A stretch of 64,000 nt of DNA from assembly GCA_019448385.1 (NCBI GenBank), contig JAGTXO010000006.1, forward strand, positions 124,001 to 188,000, written 5' to 3'. How positions within the stretch are numbered: position 1 is the first letter of the stretch; each line of letters starts with the position of its first letter. Origin of the DNA: Diacronema lutheri (Eukaryota; Haptophyta; Pavlovophyceae; Pavlovales; Pavlovaceae). The notes beneath the pieces are model-generated. The model was not told the DNA's origin, did not search any database, and was given only the letters and a program-made list of their open reading frames with translations. Below, one piece after another: positions 34,216-43,778 of the stretch. The position numbers were made by a program, and so were the translations under genes.

Positions 34216-34240
34216 GGGGGGGGGGGGGGGGGGGGGGGGG
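34216..34240. repeat. Poly-G run (25 bases)
   Basis: Uninterrupted G on the plus strand, 32 bp after the stop codon of the LEM-type gene. Confidence 0.95.
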
Positions 34241-34533
34241 CATCAGAATTCAGAGCGCACTCGCTCTGCCACAGGCGGCCGGCCGCGTAAGGGGCGCCCG
34301 TTAAACTATGGCGTTTCCCCGCCGCCTCCTCCCATGCCGCCGCGGCCCCTGACCTCGCCAAGTCCACCGCCTGGCCCGCCGACGCCTCCGGACACCCCCG
34401 GCCTCCGCCGCCACTGCACGCTCCGGATGGGGGCGCCTCCAACGTGGACGACGCGCACGGCGTCGGGGACGGCTTGGACCCGCCCGGTCGAGGCAGCGGC
34501 ACTGAGCGGGGGCGGGTGACACGGACCCGGGGC

Positions 34534-35375
34534 CATGCCAGAGGCTTCAAATGCTCGGACGCGGCTCGGGGCGCCTGCGCGGTGATCGATCATCTCACCA
34601 CTCGGCGGTGCCAATGCACGACAACATGCCGGCCGGCTTTGTTGAGATCTTTGTTGCAGCGTCCGTCGAGGTGGTGCGCAAGCTGCGCGACGCTGAGGCG
34701 AGCGACGACGCCGGCTTGCTAGAAGGCGCCCCAATTGGGAACAAGAACTGCGAAGCCTCCCGCGCGTGCTTGCTCCCGTCTCCAAATGAAAAGATCTCGG
34801 ACGCGACACGCCTGACGGCCTGCGTGAGGCTTGGGCGTCGCCGACGTCGCCCGCCCCGAGGTCCTCGCGCAGATAAGTGCGAAGCACACGATGCGCACAT
34901 CGATGGCATCCCGCACATCACGGTCCTGCCCACGGACGTCGAGGCTGCGTTCAGCGACGACGGCACGAACAAGGTGGCGGGCGCCTCGGCATGGTGCGAC
35001 GAGTATCTCACGGCGGCCGACGCGCTCGCTCCCGTCGGTCGAGACCAGTGGCGTCGGCGTGCACACGTTCTTCACGGTGCGCGTGCCTGCGACCGCCGAG
35101 CCGTCGGACGGCGCGGCGCCGGCAACGGACGGCGCGGACGCGGACGACGCCGACGCCGATGCCGACGCGCTCGAAGGCGAGCGGCTCGCGCGCCGCTGCC
35201 GCGAGCCGCGCGCCTCGCTGCTGCGCGCATCGCCTCTGCAGCTGCGGCAGCTGCGGTGCGCGTGCCTGTGCCAAGTCGTCGGCTCCGATGCCGGGCAGCA
35301 CGGCCGAACGACCTTTTTGCGCCTCGCGCGGCGCGGCGCGATCAGCACACGCAGATGGCGCAGCGGCAGCGAGGA
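34534..35375 (+). other. Uncertain coding region, possibly a broken or multi-exon gene
   Basis: Three plus-strand pieces look protein-like but do not join in one frame: 34615-34800 (MHDNMPAGFVEIFVAASVEV, SVEVVRKLRDAEASDDAGLL), 34890-35030 (IDGIPHITVLPTDVEAAFSD, CDEYLTAADALAP) and 35040-35340 in the next frame (VETSGVGVHTFFTVRVPATA, then (DA)n). A candidate acceptor (TTTGTTGCAG, about 34658) and donor (TGC|GTGAGG, about 34824) are present, but I could not find a phase-consistent model. The shift near 35025 needs an indel or a missed intron. No family is recognised. It ends against the convergent TIR-like gene. Confidence 0.25.
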
Positions 35376-36773
35376 TCACGCGCAAAACTGGTCCTTGGCG
35401 AGCATCGCGCGCGCCCACGCGTTGAACGCGTCGATGCCTGCGCCCGCATTCTCGATGACGGCAAGGAGTGCGTACCGATCGCGCGGGTCGGTCGTCGTCG
35501 CGTTGCGCACGTCAAAGCCGAACGACGACGCGCCGGAAAACCTTTGGATTGCGACGTCGGAGACTTGGCTCACGTGAAACCCTCGCCGACGGCTGGGGCC
35601 ACTGTTGGGGCCAATGTCCGGCACGCCGGCCAGCCGCACGACGCGGATCTGGTCAATGCCCGCGCCCATCTCCGAGAAGATGAAGAGCTCGAGCACGCAC
35701 CACAAGCGCGACGTGTACGTGCTACCGCGCAGGACGAGCAGCGTGCGGCAGCCCGCCAGGAAGACGGGCAGGCTTGCAAGCTGCTGTGCGATCAGCTCGG
35801 GCTCCTGCACGATGCACAGCTTGTCAAACCAGATCGTGGGCTCACGCTTGTGCGCCGCGACGAACTCGCGACGCCACGCCTGCAGCGCCGCCCACTTGAG
35901 CTCGGGATCGTCTTGCCACGAGTGCGAGACGAACGCGTCAACCGTGCCAAGCGGCGCGCGCACGCAGGCGTCCGCAAAGCGCGAATTGGGGTCCTCGGAG
36001 GACGTAGCGGAGCGGCGCTTCTTTCGGCGCGCCGGTGATTCGGCCTCGAGGTCGGCGGGCACGCCCGTCGAATCATATGCAGCAGCACGCCCGTCGAACG
36101 CGAGCTGCGCTGGCACGGCCACGGGTTCGAGGTCGTCCCTGAGCAGCCGGTCGAGCGGCACGGCGCGAAAGCTCTCGCGCGCGGCGGCCACCAGCTCTTC
36201 GGGCGTGCGCCCGGACAGCAGCTCGGAGATGCCCGCCGCGACGTTGACCGACTCGCCCACCCGCGCGAGCCACGCGTGCACGCGCTCCTGCAGCGGCGGC
36301 CAGTGGCACAGCGCGCTGATAAAAGCCGTCGTGATCGTGAGCATAACCGTGGCGGGCAGGTGGCGGCGCTCGACAAAGTTTGGGCGCGGGAACGCCGCCG
36401 CGAGTAGGACGTACAGGCCGTAGCTGACGGTGACGAGTGCGTTCAGGAAAGCGGCAGTCTGGAACATGCGCCGGTGCGTCACCCGCGAAGGCGCGCCGAG
36501 GCGCACGTCGGCGTAAAGTGTGATGATGCTCGCCACCGACGCGCACACGGCGCCGACGACGCCCATCGCGACGCGAGAAATCATGATTGGCGGCGCCACA
36601 TCGCCCGCGCGCGCCGGATCGGCGGACGCCCTGACGGCATCCACGAGGAAGATGCACGTGATGCCGCCGCCCGCAAAGTACATTATTACAGCGAGGAGCG
36701 CGATGAGCGCGCGCAGCAGCGTGACATCCTGGGGTCGGACCGCGAGAGCCGCAGAAAAGGGGCCGAAGTGCAT
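35376..36773 (-). CDS. Membrane protein with TIR-like 'SHSW' domain
   Basis: 465 residues from the ATG at 36773; upstream sequence (to about 36930) encodes a further hydrophobic stretch, so an extra 5' exon is likely. The N-terminal 190 residues contain about four hydrophobic segments (LLRALIALLAVIMYFAGGG, ISRVAMGVVGAVCASVASII, LNALVTVSYGLYVLLAAAF, TVMLTITTAFISAL). After a basic linker (PARRKKRRS) comes a soluble domain: DAFVSHSWQDD, WFDKLCIVQEPE, LASLPVFLAGCRTLLVLRG, TYTSRLWCVLELFIF. This order is shared with a TIR-like family that is abundant in oomycetes, diatoms and other algae and is usually fused to membrane spans. Whether it cleaves NAD or only signals is unknown. Confidence 0.68.
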   Translation of the reverse strand: MHFGPFSAALAVRPQDVTLLRALIALLAVIMYFAGGGITCIFLVDAVRASADPARAGDVAPPIMISRVAMGVVGAVCASVASIITLYADVRLGAPSRVTHRRMFQTAAFLNALVTVSYGLYVLLAAAFPRPNFVERRHLPATVMLTITTAFISALCHWPPLQERVHAWLARVGESVNVAAGISELLSGRTPEELVAAARESFRAVPLDRLLRDDLEPVAVPAQLAFDGRAAAYDSTGVPADLEAESPARRKKRRSATSSEDPNSRFADACVRAPLGTVDAFVSHSWQDDPELKWAALQAWRREFVAAHKREPTIWFDKLCIVQEPELIAQQLASLPVFLAGCRTLLVLRGSTYTSRLWCVLELFIFSEMGAGIDQIRVVRLAGVPDIGPNSGPSRRRGFHVSQVSDVAIQRFSGASSFGFDVRNATTTDPRDRYALLAVIENAGAGIDAFNAWARAMLAKDQFCA

Positions 36774-37489
36774 GCAGATGAGCGCGCTGAGGAATGCGTT
36801 TGTGTGCCCGGTGGATGTGAAGGCGCACGACCTCGTAAGCGAGGAGCACTGTGCCGGTCAGCCCGACGGCGCTGCCGAGCGCGAATGGCACGCCCTGCAC
36901 GCGCCAGCGGCGGCGGCGACCGGCGTCACGCAGCACGGCGAGGCGATCGACGATGAGCGGCGCGGTGCCCTCGTCGCTTCGTCGGGCCTCGGCGTGGGAA
37001 ACTAATAGTCCGTGGGAACGTGAGGTCCATTATTGTTTCGGCGAGGTTTCTTTGGCCGGTTTAACTTCACATTTTCTCGTTAAAACCCCATCACTTTGTA
37101 CAACAGATATTCAAATAAACTAACGACGCTTCCGACGGGTCAAGAAGTGCGGGGTCAGGAAGTGCGCAGCGAGGCGCCAGGCGAAGCAGGCCCAAAGGCC
37201 CACACGCGCCTAGCCACCGCGCGCCGCCGCCCGCGCGCCGCCGCACCGGTGGCCGCCGTCAACCACACCACCGGCCGACGCGCACGCGCACGCCGAGGCC
37301 CGAAGATCGTCGACGACGACCGCCACCCCCGAGCCGCCGCCTGCCACGTCGCCAAGCCGCCCGCCGCCGCTGCAGAGCGCGACGCCCGCCGCCAGCGAGC
37401 CGCCGCCCTCCCCGCCGCGTCGCAGCCCCCTGCCGCCGCCGCGAAGCGCACCGCCACCCGCCGCCAGCGTGGCAAGCGCCGCGATGCTG
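36774..37489. other. Region between the TIR-like gene and the 189-bp repeats
   Basis: 36774-36935 probably includes an undefined 5' exon of the minus-strand TIR-like gene (hydrophobic FALGSAVGLTGTVLLAYEVV in another frame). 37005-37140 is AT-rich for this genome (GAGGTTTCTTTGGCCGG, TTTTCTCGTTAAAACCCC) and may be a promoter. Beyond 37150 only GC-rich chance frames are seen. Confidence 0.35.
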
Positions 37490-38025
37490 GCCGCGTGGCC
37501 GCGCACGCGCGCCCCGCCGCCCCCAAACCCACCGACCGGGGCGAAAAGCACGTTGTTCGCGGTGCCGGCGCAGTCGATGGGCAGGGGCGGCGGGGCGCCC
37601 GGAGCGCGGCCATCAGAGCGCGAGGGCGCAGCCGTCGCAAGCGAAGGTTTCGTCGTAGAGAAGGCCACGCCGCCGTCGCTCGTGCGGCCGTGCGCGCGCG
37701 CCCCGCCACCCCCAAACCCACCGACCGGGGCGAAAAGTACGTTGTTCGCGGTGCCGGCGCAGTTGATGGGCAGGGGCGGCGGGGCGCGCGGAGCGCTGCC
37801 ATCAGAGCGCGAGGGCGCAGCCGTCGCAAGCGAAGGTTTCGTCGTAGAGAAGGCCACGCCGCCGTCGCTCGTGCGGCCGTGCGCGCGCGCCCCGCCACCT
37901 CCGAACCCACCGACCGGGGCGAAAAGTACGTTGTTCGCGGTGCCGGCGCAGTCGATGGGCAGGGGCGGCGGGGCGCGCGGAGCGCGGCCATCAGAGCGCG
38001 AGGGCGCAGCCTGGATGGCAAAGGC
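37490..38025. repeat. Three tandem copies of a 189-bp unit
   Basis: The marker ACCGACCGGGGCGAAAAG recurs at 37531, 37720 and 37909, exactly 189 bp apart. Copies differ at only a few sites. The unit is 63 codons, so all six frames stay open through it. On the minus strand (37210-38106) it encodes GGFGGGG and NNVLFAPVGGFGG with AGSFGTPA at the start, reminiscent of an FG-repeat protein; on the plus strand (37469-38173) it encodes PPPPNPPTGAKSTLFAV. Substitutions between copies do not clearly favour a frame, so I leave the coding status open. Confidence 0.8.
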
Positions 38026-38276
38026 AGGCGTCGTCAAGGCAGCCGGCGTTCCGAAGCTGCCGGCCGGCACGGCCGCGCCGGCGCGCGCCGCGCCGACGGG
38101 GACCACGGCGCCTCGCAGCTGTTCAAAAGCCTTTGGATATTCAAATCATGTAGAGTTCGCACACGGCCAATAAGAACCTGTGTGCACGCCGCTCGCCGCC
38201 GCGCGCGAGCGGCGCGCCTCGCGCGTGGTGGCAGCCTACGCCCGATCCCGGCCGACGTCATAGTGTGACGTGACAT

Positions 38277-38297
38277 GGGGGGGGGGGGGGGGGGGGG
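38277..38297. repeat. Poly-G run (21 bases)
   Basis: Uninterrupted G on the plus strand between the 189-bp repeats and the decayed RuvC-like gene. Confidence 0.95.
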
Positions 38298-38461
38298 AGG
38301 CAATCGCCCGTGATCCGAGCGGCGGTTGGAGCGGGCCGGCTGGCGCAGCGCGCTCGGCCGTGCGCGGCGGCGTCCACGGGCGTGCCGTGCGCGGCACGCG
38401 TCGCCAGCCGCGCGCGACCTGGGCAGAACCCGCAAAGCGTCGACCGCTGCTCGGCCGTTCG

Positions 38462-40440
38462 TCAACGCCGGCCGCGCTTCGGCCCGCGCGCGCTGCCGCC
38501 GCCGGCACTGGCGCCGACAGCTCTGCGGGCGGGAATGCGGGCGCGAACGCCGCCGCCGCGCCCGCCGCCACCGCCGCGCCCGCCGCCGTCGTCGTCACCG
38601 ACGTCGCCCTCGTCGTCGCAGTCGTCGCCCTCGCCGTGCACCATGCGCTCCTCACGCTCGCACACCTCGCCGCGCACCCACCAGGCGAGCACGAGGGCAA
38701 AGCGCTCAGGCGTCGACGTGGTGTCGCGCCTGGCCGCGTGCGCCGCCATGTCGTGCACGTCGTACGGCTCGGACACGAAGACGGCCGCGACGCCGCGCCG
38801 CCGCAGCTCGCGCAGCAGCCCCACGTGGAAGGCGGGCGGCGCGCCCTTGGGCTGCGCGCCCCTGTGGTCGTGCAGCCACTTGCCCACGCACACGAGCAGC
38901 CGGTCGCGCGTCACGCCGTCGACGCAGTGCGCCGCGATGAGCGCCTCGGCGACGCGCGCCGCGTTGGACCGCCCGCCGCTGTCGCGCCGCCAGCGCTCCT
39001 TCCGGCGCGCCGGCGCGTCGTACACGTGCTCGGCGGCGCGCTCGCGCACCGGCGCGCTCGCGCGGTGGAAGTTGAGGAACGCGTCCGCGTCGAGCACCTT
39101 GGCGCTGTGCGCCTCGCCAAGCCGCGCCTCGTCCGCCTCCACGCTCAACTCCTCGCCGCGCCCGACGGTGCGCACGCGCCGCCGCGCCGCGTTGGTCTTG
39201 GCCGTCTCGCGCGCAAAGCCCGCGGCGCGCGCGCGCGCGCGCTGCGTGAACTGCCGCCAGACGGCCGCCCGCCCGACGTGCGCAGAGTAGGTGGTGATGT
39301 TGCCCATGTTCGGGTTGGCCGCGACGACGACCGCCTTCTCCTCGTACATCGCCCGCTGCAGCTCGGTCCCGAGGGCGACGGCGATCCGCCCGTCCAGCCG
39401 GCGCCAGCGGTGCAGGACGCTCGAGCCGCCGGCACGAGGACGGTCCCGACGGCGTGCACGGCGACGCCGTCCGTCAGCACCGACGTGACGGGCTGCCGGC
39501 CCGGGAGCGGCACGCGCGGCAGCGGCGCGAGGCCAACCCACGAGCGCCGCGCGTGCCACGGCCTCTCGCACGCGGCGTAGTCGAAGACGCGGTTGGAGAT
39601 GTCGAAGCGCGTCGCGAAGACCGCGTACCTGACGCGCACGTCCGACATCGGCGGGGTGAGGCCGTTTGTGCCTCCCCACTTGATCGGCTGGCCATTGTGG
39701 TCGCGCAGGTCCAGCGCCTTGAGCCGCGCGCGCAGCTCATTGCGCTCGTCATCCAAAAGCGTCACCCAGATGGCGTTCGCGGTGAGGCGCACGTTGCGCA
39801 GAACCCGCAGCGCGCCAGCCCGCGGGCGCGTGGACACCCTGGCCACAAGGCGGCGCGTGCGGCGGTGCGCGACGTGTGGATGCGCGGCGGCGACGGCGGC
39901 GGCGGCAGCGCGCACATTGTGCGTGCGCAGCGGCGCCACATTGTACCGCGGCGGCCGGTTGGTGAGCTGCGTGTACATGCGCGCGAGCCGGCAGAGTAGC
40001 GCCTGCCCGTCGGCCACGCCTTCCCTTTGGCCACGCGCTGCAGGTTGCGCATTTGCACGAGGAAGGAGCGCGTCGTGTGCCGGTCGTAGTTTCACCTGGG
40101 CGTGGGCGCGCACTCGTCGTCGATGCCGTGGAGGACCATGTCGGGCAGGTGGTGGTCGAGCGCGGCGGGGCAGCCGGCGCGCGTGCCCGCTGCGTTACCA
40201 CGCAGAAGCAGCTCGCACAGCTTGCGCACGCGCACGTTGCGATCCTCCTCGGACCGCGCCGAAAGGACGACGTCGCGGAGCAGCCCGTTCACGACGCAGG
40301 ACGGGACCGTCAAGCACGCGGTGGACACATATCTCGCCTCCGTGTCGAGGATCTGCGCCAGATTGGTCAAGTAGATGCGCTCGGGGCCATCTCGCCAACA
40401 TGTTGGCGGGATGTTTCGTCCCGGGCAAGGGAGATCGTCT
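38462..40440 (-). pseudogene. Decayed TnpB/Fanzor-like RuvC nuclease gene (tentative)
   Basis: Protein-like sequence runs through the minus strand in three frames. From 5' to 3': GPERIYLTNLAQILDTEARY to CAPTPR (40378-40090, then a TGA), TTRSFLVQMRNLQRVAKG (about 40070-40015), a frame change, YNVAPLRTHNV to VTSVLTDGVAVHAVGTVLVP (about 39960-39430), another frame change, then AVALGTELQRAMYEEKAVVV to the stop at 38462. The last part has the order of Fanzor/TnpB-type proteins: VVVAANPNMGNITTYSA where D-P-G-x-x-N is expected, an Arg-rich helix, KWLHDHRGAQPKGAPP (compare G-D-G-x-F-x-x-K-G), VAAVFVSEPYD (compare V-D-E-Y-R-T-S) and HAARRDTTSTPERFALVLAW. The first catalytic Asp is Asn and the zinc-ribbon cysteines are missing. 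I infer an inactivated mobile-element nuclease; the family call is from pattern memory and needs a profile search. Confidence 0.42.
40393..40408. repeat. 16-bp perfect palindrome
   Basis: CGCCAACATGTTGGCG lies 42 bp beyond the DENND11-like stop codon, at the 5' edge of the decayed RuvC-like gene. Confidence 0.8.
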
Positions 40441-40449
40441 CGAAATCGT

Positions 40450-42246
40450 TCACTGTGGCCGAGAGCGCTTTGGCTCGGCGGCGCGCGCGCCGTCCCTCGC
40501 GCGGACGCCCTGGCCGAAGCGCAGCAGTCTACCCACGCACGCGCACGGCCGCTCGCAGCACGCGCACGCCACCCAACTGTCGACGCCATCGCACGCGCAT
40601 GCCAGGTCGGCAGGCGCGGCTGGGGCGTCGCGCCCGTCCGCGAGCTGCGCGCGCAGCAGCGCGCGCACAAGCGGCCGGTCGGAGCGCGCAAGCCCCGCAA
40701 GCGCAAGCCGCGCGCGTCGCCGGCCGAGCGCGCACGGCAGGCACCCGAGCGGGCGGCGCGCCGGCTGCGCGGCGACGCGCTCTTGCGCGCGCGCGCTCGC
40801 GGCGACCGCGCGCGCAAGAGCTCGGCTCTCGCGCGCAAAGAAGGCGCACGCGAGGTGCGCGAAGCGCGCGGCGTGCTCGGTGCACTGTGCGGCCGCAGCC
40901 GTCTCGTCGCGCACTGGCGCATCACCGGCTGATGCGCGAAGGCCATCGCCATCGCCATCGCCATCAGCAGCGGGCAGCCGGCCCCCGAGGGCGAGCGCCA
41001 AGCCAGCGCCGCGCAGCCGACGCACCTCGTGCGCGCGCGCGCGGTCCGCCGCCGAGACGCGCAACTCCGCCTCGCAGCCGGCGCCGAGCCGCAGCGATGC
41101 GCCCGCGTGCTCGGCGGCTGCGAGGGTGTCGGGCACCTGCACGAGCACGTCCCAGCATGCGGGCGTATGCGCGAAGACCTGCGGCCAGCGGCGGCGCAAG
41201 GAGGGTCGGGGAGACCGCGAGGGTGGGGTATGGGGGAGGGAGGGATCCAGCCCAGCCCGCATGTCAGACGCGTGCGCGCGCGAGGGCGTTGCCGAGCCCT
41301 CCACGCACGCGTTCCCACGCGCCGCGGCTGCGCGCACCTGCTCAGTCGAACAGGCGATGAAGCCGGCACGCTCGTGGCCGAGCCGCGGGATGTCCGTCAC
41401 GCTGACGAAGTAGAGCAGCCGTACGGCCGACGCTGAGCGCGCCGTGCACTCGCCCTCGTCGCCCCAACCGCCGCCCCAACCGCCGCCCCAACCGCCGCCC
41501 CAACCGCCGCCCCAATCGCCCTCGCCGGACGCGCGAGCAAACGGCGGCGCGCACGCGAGCGCGAGCGCGTCGGCGGCGCGCACGAGCTCGCATAGTGTGG
41601 CGATCGGTGGCGGGCCGAGGAAGAGCACGCGCTTGCGCAGCAGCAGCGCCTTCCAGAGCAGCACCAGCTGCGCGCCGAGCAACTCGCTCAGATGCAGCAG
41701 CGCGCTAGGTGGGCCCATGCAGGCGCGCTCGGCCGCCGGAGCGCCGGCGGGCGGCGCGGCGGCGCGCGAGCGCTCGAAGAGCTCACGGAGCGTCGCAAAG
41801 CGCGCCTCGCCGCGCTCTTCGTCGTTGAGCTCCGCCGCCGCGATGCGCGCGAGCGTCGGGCGCGCAGCCTCGACCGCCGCGACGCTGCGGCCGAGCGCGA
41901 CGGCCGAGCGCATCCGCGCGTGTCGCTGCGAGATGTCGAGCGTGCGGCGGTTGGCGAAGACGGCGAGGCCAAAGAGCTCGCCGTGGCGGAAGAGCACGCT
42001 GTCGGACGCGAGCGTGTGCCAGCCCGACGCGACCGCCTTAAACTCGATGCCGTCCAGGCTCTCGCTCGCCGGCTCCTGCCACTCCACACAGTTGCCGTGG
42101 CGCATGTTGAAGTGCGCGACGGCCACGGCGGAGAGCGCGAGCGGCGGCAGCGCCGCCGCGTCGGGCGAACGCGGCCGCGCGGCGCTCGCGCCGCGCCCCT
42201 CGTCGTCAAGCGACTCGTCGAGGAGCGGCTCGTGCAGCGCCGCCAT
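40450..42246 (-). CDS. DENND11: DENN-domain protein, DENND11/LCHN-like
   Basis: Exons 42246-41338 and 41178-40450 (159-nt phase-0 intron, CAG|GTGCGC ... CCGCAG|GTC); 545 residues from MAALHEPLLDESLDDEG. The start of the DENN module, VAVAHFNMRHGNCVEWQEP and IEFKAVASGWHTLASDSVLF, then GELFGLAVFANRR and RHARMRSAVALG, follow human LCHN closely. ALLHLSELLGAQLVLLWKALLLRKRVLFLGPPP, LLYFVSVTDIPRLG and AGFIACSTEQVFAHTPACWD complete the central region. A (GGGW)n stretch is encoded near 41465-41515. DENN proteins act on Rab GTPases in membrane traffic. Divergent from the CPBP gene, whose start codon is only 21 bp away. Confidence 0.85.
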   Translation of the reverse strand: MAALHEPLLDESLDDEGRGASAARPRSPDAAALPPLALSAVAVAHFNMRHGNCVEWQEPASESLDGIEFKAVASGWHTLASDSVLFRHGELFGLAVFANRRTLDISQRHARMRSAVALGRSVAAVEAARPTLARIAAAELNDEERGEARFATLRELFERSRAAAPPAGAPAAERACMGPPSALLHLSELLGAQLVLLWKALLLRKRVLFLGPPPIATLCELVRAADALALACAPPFARASGEGDWGGGWGGGWGGGWGGGWGDEGECTARSASAVRLLYFVSVTDIPRLGHERAGFIACSTEQVRAAAARGNACVEGSATPSRAHASDMRAGLDPSLPHTPPSRSPRPSLRRRWPQVFAHTPACWDVLVQVPDTLAAAEHAGASLRLGAGCEAELRVSAADRARAHEVRRLRGAGLALALGGRLPAADGDGDGDGLRASAGDAPVRDETAAAAQCTEHAARFAHLACAFFARESRALARAVAASARAQERVAAQPARRPLGCLPCALGRRRARLALAGLARSDRPLVRALLRAQLADGRDAPAAPADLACACDGVDSWVACACCERPCACVGRLLRFGQGVRARDGARAAEPKRSRPQ

Positions 42247-42267
42247 CGGGGGGCGGAGAGTTTGGGG

Positions 42268-43683
42268 ATGGCGCGCGCCCGGGCGGCGGCGTGCCTGGTC
42301 GCCGCGGCCCTCGCCGCACTCGTGGGCGGCGGCGGGGCGCACGTCGCGGCGCCGCTTCGCCGAGCGCCGGCGCTACGTGCGGATGTGCACGTCGGGCCAC
42401 GCCGCGCCCGCGCGCGGCCGCTGGCTGACGCGTCGGGCGGCGCGCGCGCAGCCTCTCGCGGCGGGGGCGGCCGGCGGCGAGCGCTCGCGGCGCTTGGCCG
42501 CTGGGCGCTGCAGCTCGAGCGCCCGAGGCACGCGCCGTCGTGGGCGCCGGACGCGTGCGTGCGCCTCCGCCCGCTGCTGCAGCTCTGCGCGCTCCTCGCG
42601 TTCTACGCCGCGCACCTTCTCCTGTGCGCGTGGCTTGAGAGCGCGCGCTATCTGCCGCGCCGAGCCGCTTCGCTGCTCGTCGCGCTCTCGCTCGACTCGC
42701 TCGCCGGGAGCTGCGTGCTGCTCGCGCTTGGCACGGCGCTGCTGCGCCGCATGCGCGCACCGCCTGCGCCGCGCGACGCGCCGCCGCCGCCGCCGCCGTC
42801 GGCGGCGGGTGGCGCGCGATTGTGCGACGCGGGGGGCGGCGCTCCCGGCGGCGGCGGCGGCCGCTCCGACGACGCGCTGCTGTGGGAGGTGCCGCTCGAG
42901 GTGCGCGCCAAGCTTCCCGGCGTGCTCTGCGCGCTCGCCGTCGAGTTCGCCATCTCGGGCCGCGCGCACGCGGTCGTCGCCCCGATCGGCGCGCTGTGCG
43001 CGTGGGCGGGCCGACCGCTCAGCACGCTCGCGCAGAGCGCGCTCGGCCTCCTGCTGTCGCACGCGCTGTGGGCGGCGCTGGCGATGCGCACGCTCTCGTA
43101 CCACCTCCGCCCCTTCTGGCCGCGCGATGGCGGCCGCTGGCTCCGCGCGAGCTGGCAATCGCTTTGGCTCTATTGGGCCGTTGGCGGGTACGCAGCATCC
43201 CTCGCCGCCTACTGCGTCGCGGACGAGATCGCGCTGTGGGCGCAGGCCTTCGCCGCGACGAGCGATGGCGGCGCGCAGCTCGGCGCGGTGGCGCGGCTCC
43301 TCCCCGCCCGCGCGAGCGGCCACGTCGAGCACACGTCGCTCGTGACGCGGCTGACGTGCCGGGAGGAAGGAGGCGCGTACGCCGTCGCGCTCGGCGCGCT
43401 CGCGCCGTGCCTTTCGGCGCCCATCTTCGAGGAGGTGCTATACCGCGCCTTCTTGCTCACCGCGCTCTCGGCCTATCTGCCCGTCCGGCTCGCCGTCCCG
43501 CTGCAGGGGCTCGTGTTTGGCGTGCACCACCTGCAACCGCACGCGGTGCTGCAGCTGACGGCGCTTGGCTCGCTCTGGGGCGTGCTCTACCTGCGCTCGC
43601 GCAATTTGCTCGTGTGCGTGCTCGTGCACCTGCTGTGGAACTCGCGCGCCTTCATCTGCGCGCTCGGCCTGCTCAGCCCCTGA
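42268..43683 (+). CDS. CPBP-family (CAAX-protease-like) intramembrane metalloprotease
   Basis: 471 residues, no intron. The N-terminus (MARARAAACLVAAALAALVGGGGAH) is a signal-like segment, and a basic stretch follows, suggesting plastid targeting. Several membrane spans follow (LRPLLQLCALLAFYAAHLLL, SLWLYWAVGGYAASLAAYCV, CLSAPIFEEVLYRAFLLTAL). The catalytic motifs are all present near the C-terminus: EEVLYR (E-E-x-x-x-R), FGVHH (F-x-x-x-H) and HLLWN (H-x-x-x-N). In plants, plastid CPBP proteins (SCO4, BCM1-type) influence photosynthetic membranes; prenyl-protein processing (Rce1) is the eukaryotic cytosolic role. Which applies here is undetermined. Poly-Pro and poly-Gly linkers occur near residues 165-200. 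Confidence 0.85.
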   Translation: MARARAAACLVAAALAALVGGGGAHVAAPLRRAPALRADVHVGPRRARARPLADASGGARAASRGGGGRRRALAALGRWALQLERPRHAPSWAPDACVRLRPLLQLCALLAFYAAHLLLCAWLESARYLPRRAASLLVALSLDSLAGSCVLLALGTALLRRMRAPPAPRDAPPPPPPSAAGGARLCDAGGGAPGGGGGRSDDALLWEVPLEVRAKLPGVLCALAVEFAISGRAHAVVAPIGALCAWAGRPLSTLAQSALGLLLSHALWAALAMRTLSYHLRPFWPRDGGRWLRASWQSLWLYWAVGGYAASLAAYCVADEIALWAQAFAATSDGGAQLGAVARLLPARASGHVEHTSLVTRLTCREEGGAYAVALGALAPCLSAPIFEEVLYRAFLLTALSAYLPVRLAVPLQGLVFGVHHLQPHAVLQLTALGSLWGVLYLRSRNLLVCVLVHLLWNSRAFICALGLLSP

Positions 43684-43778
43684 CAGGCTTGTCCAGGGCC
43701 GTGGGCGCGAGGCTGCGCGTAACAGTGACAAAAATGAATGAAGAATTCTTGACGACTTCCGGCGTCCGCACGCGCCTG

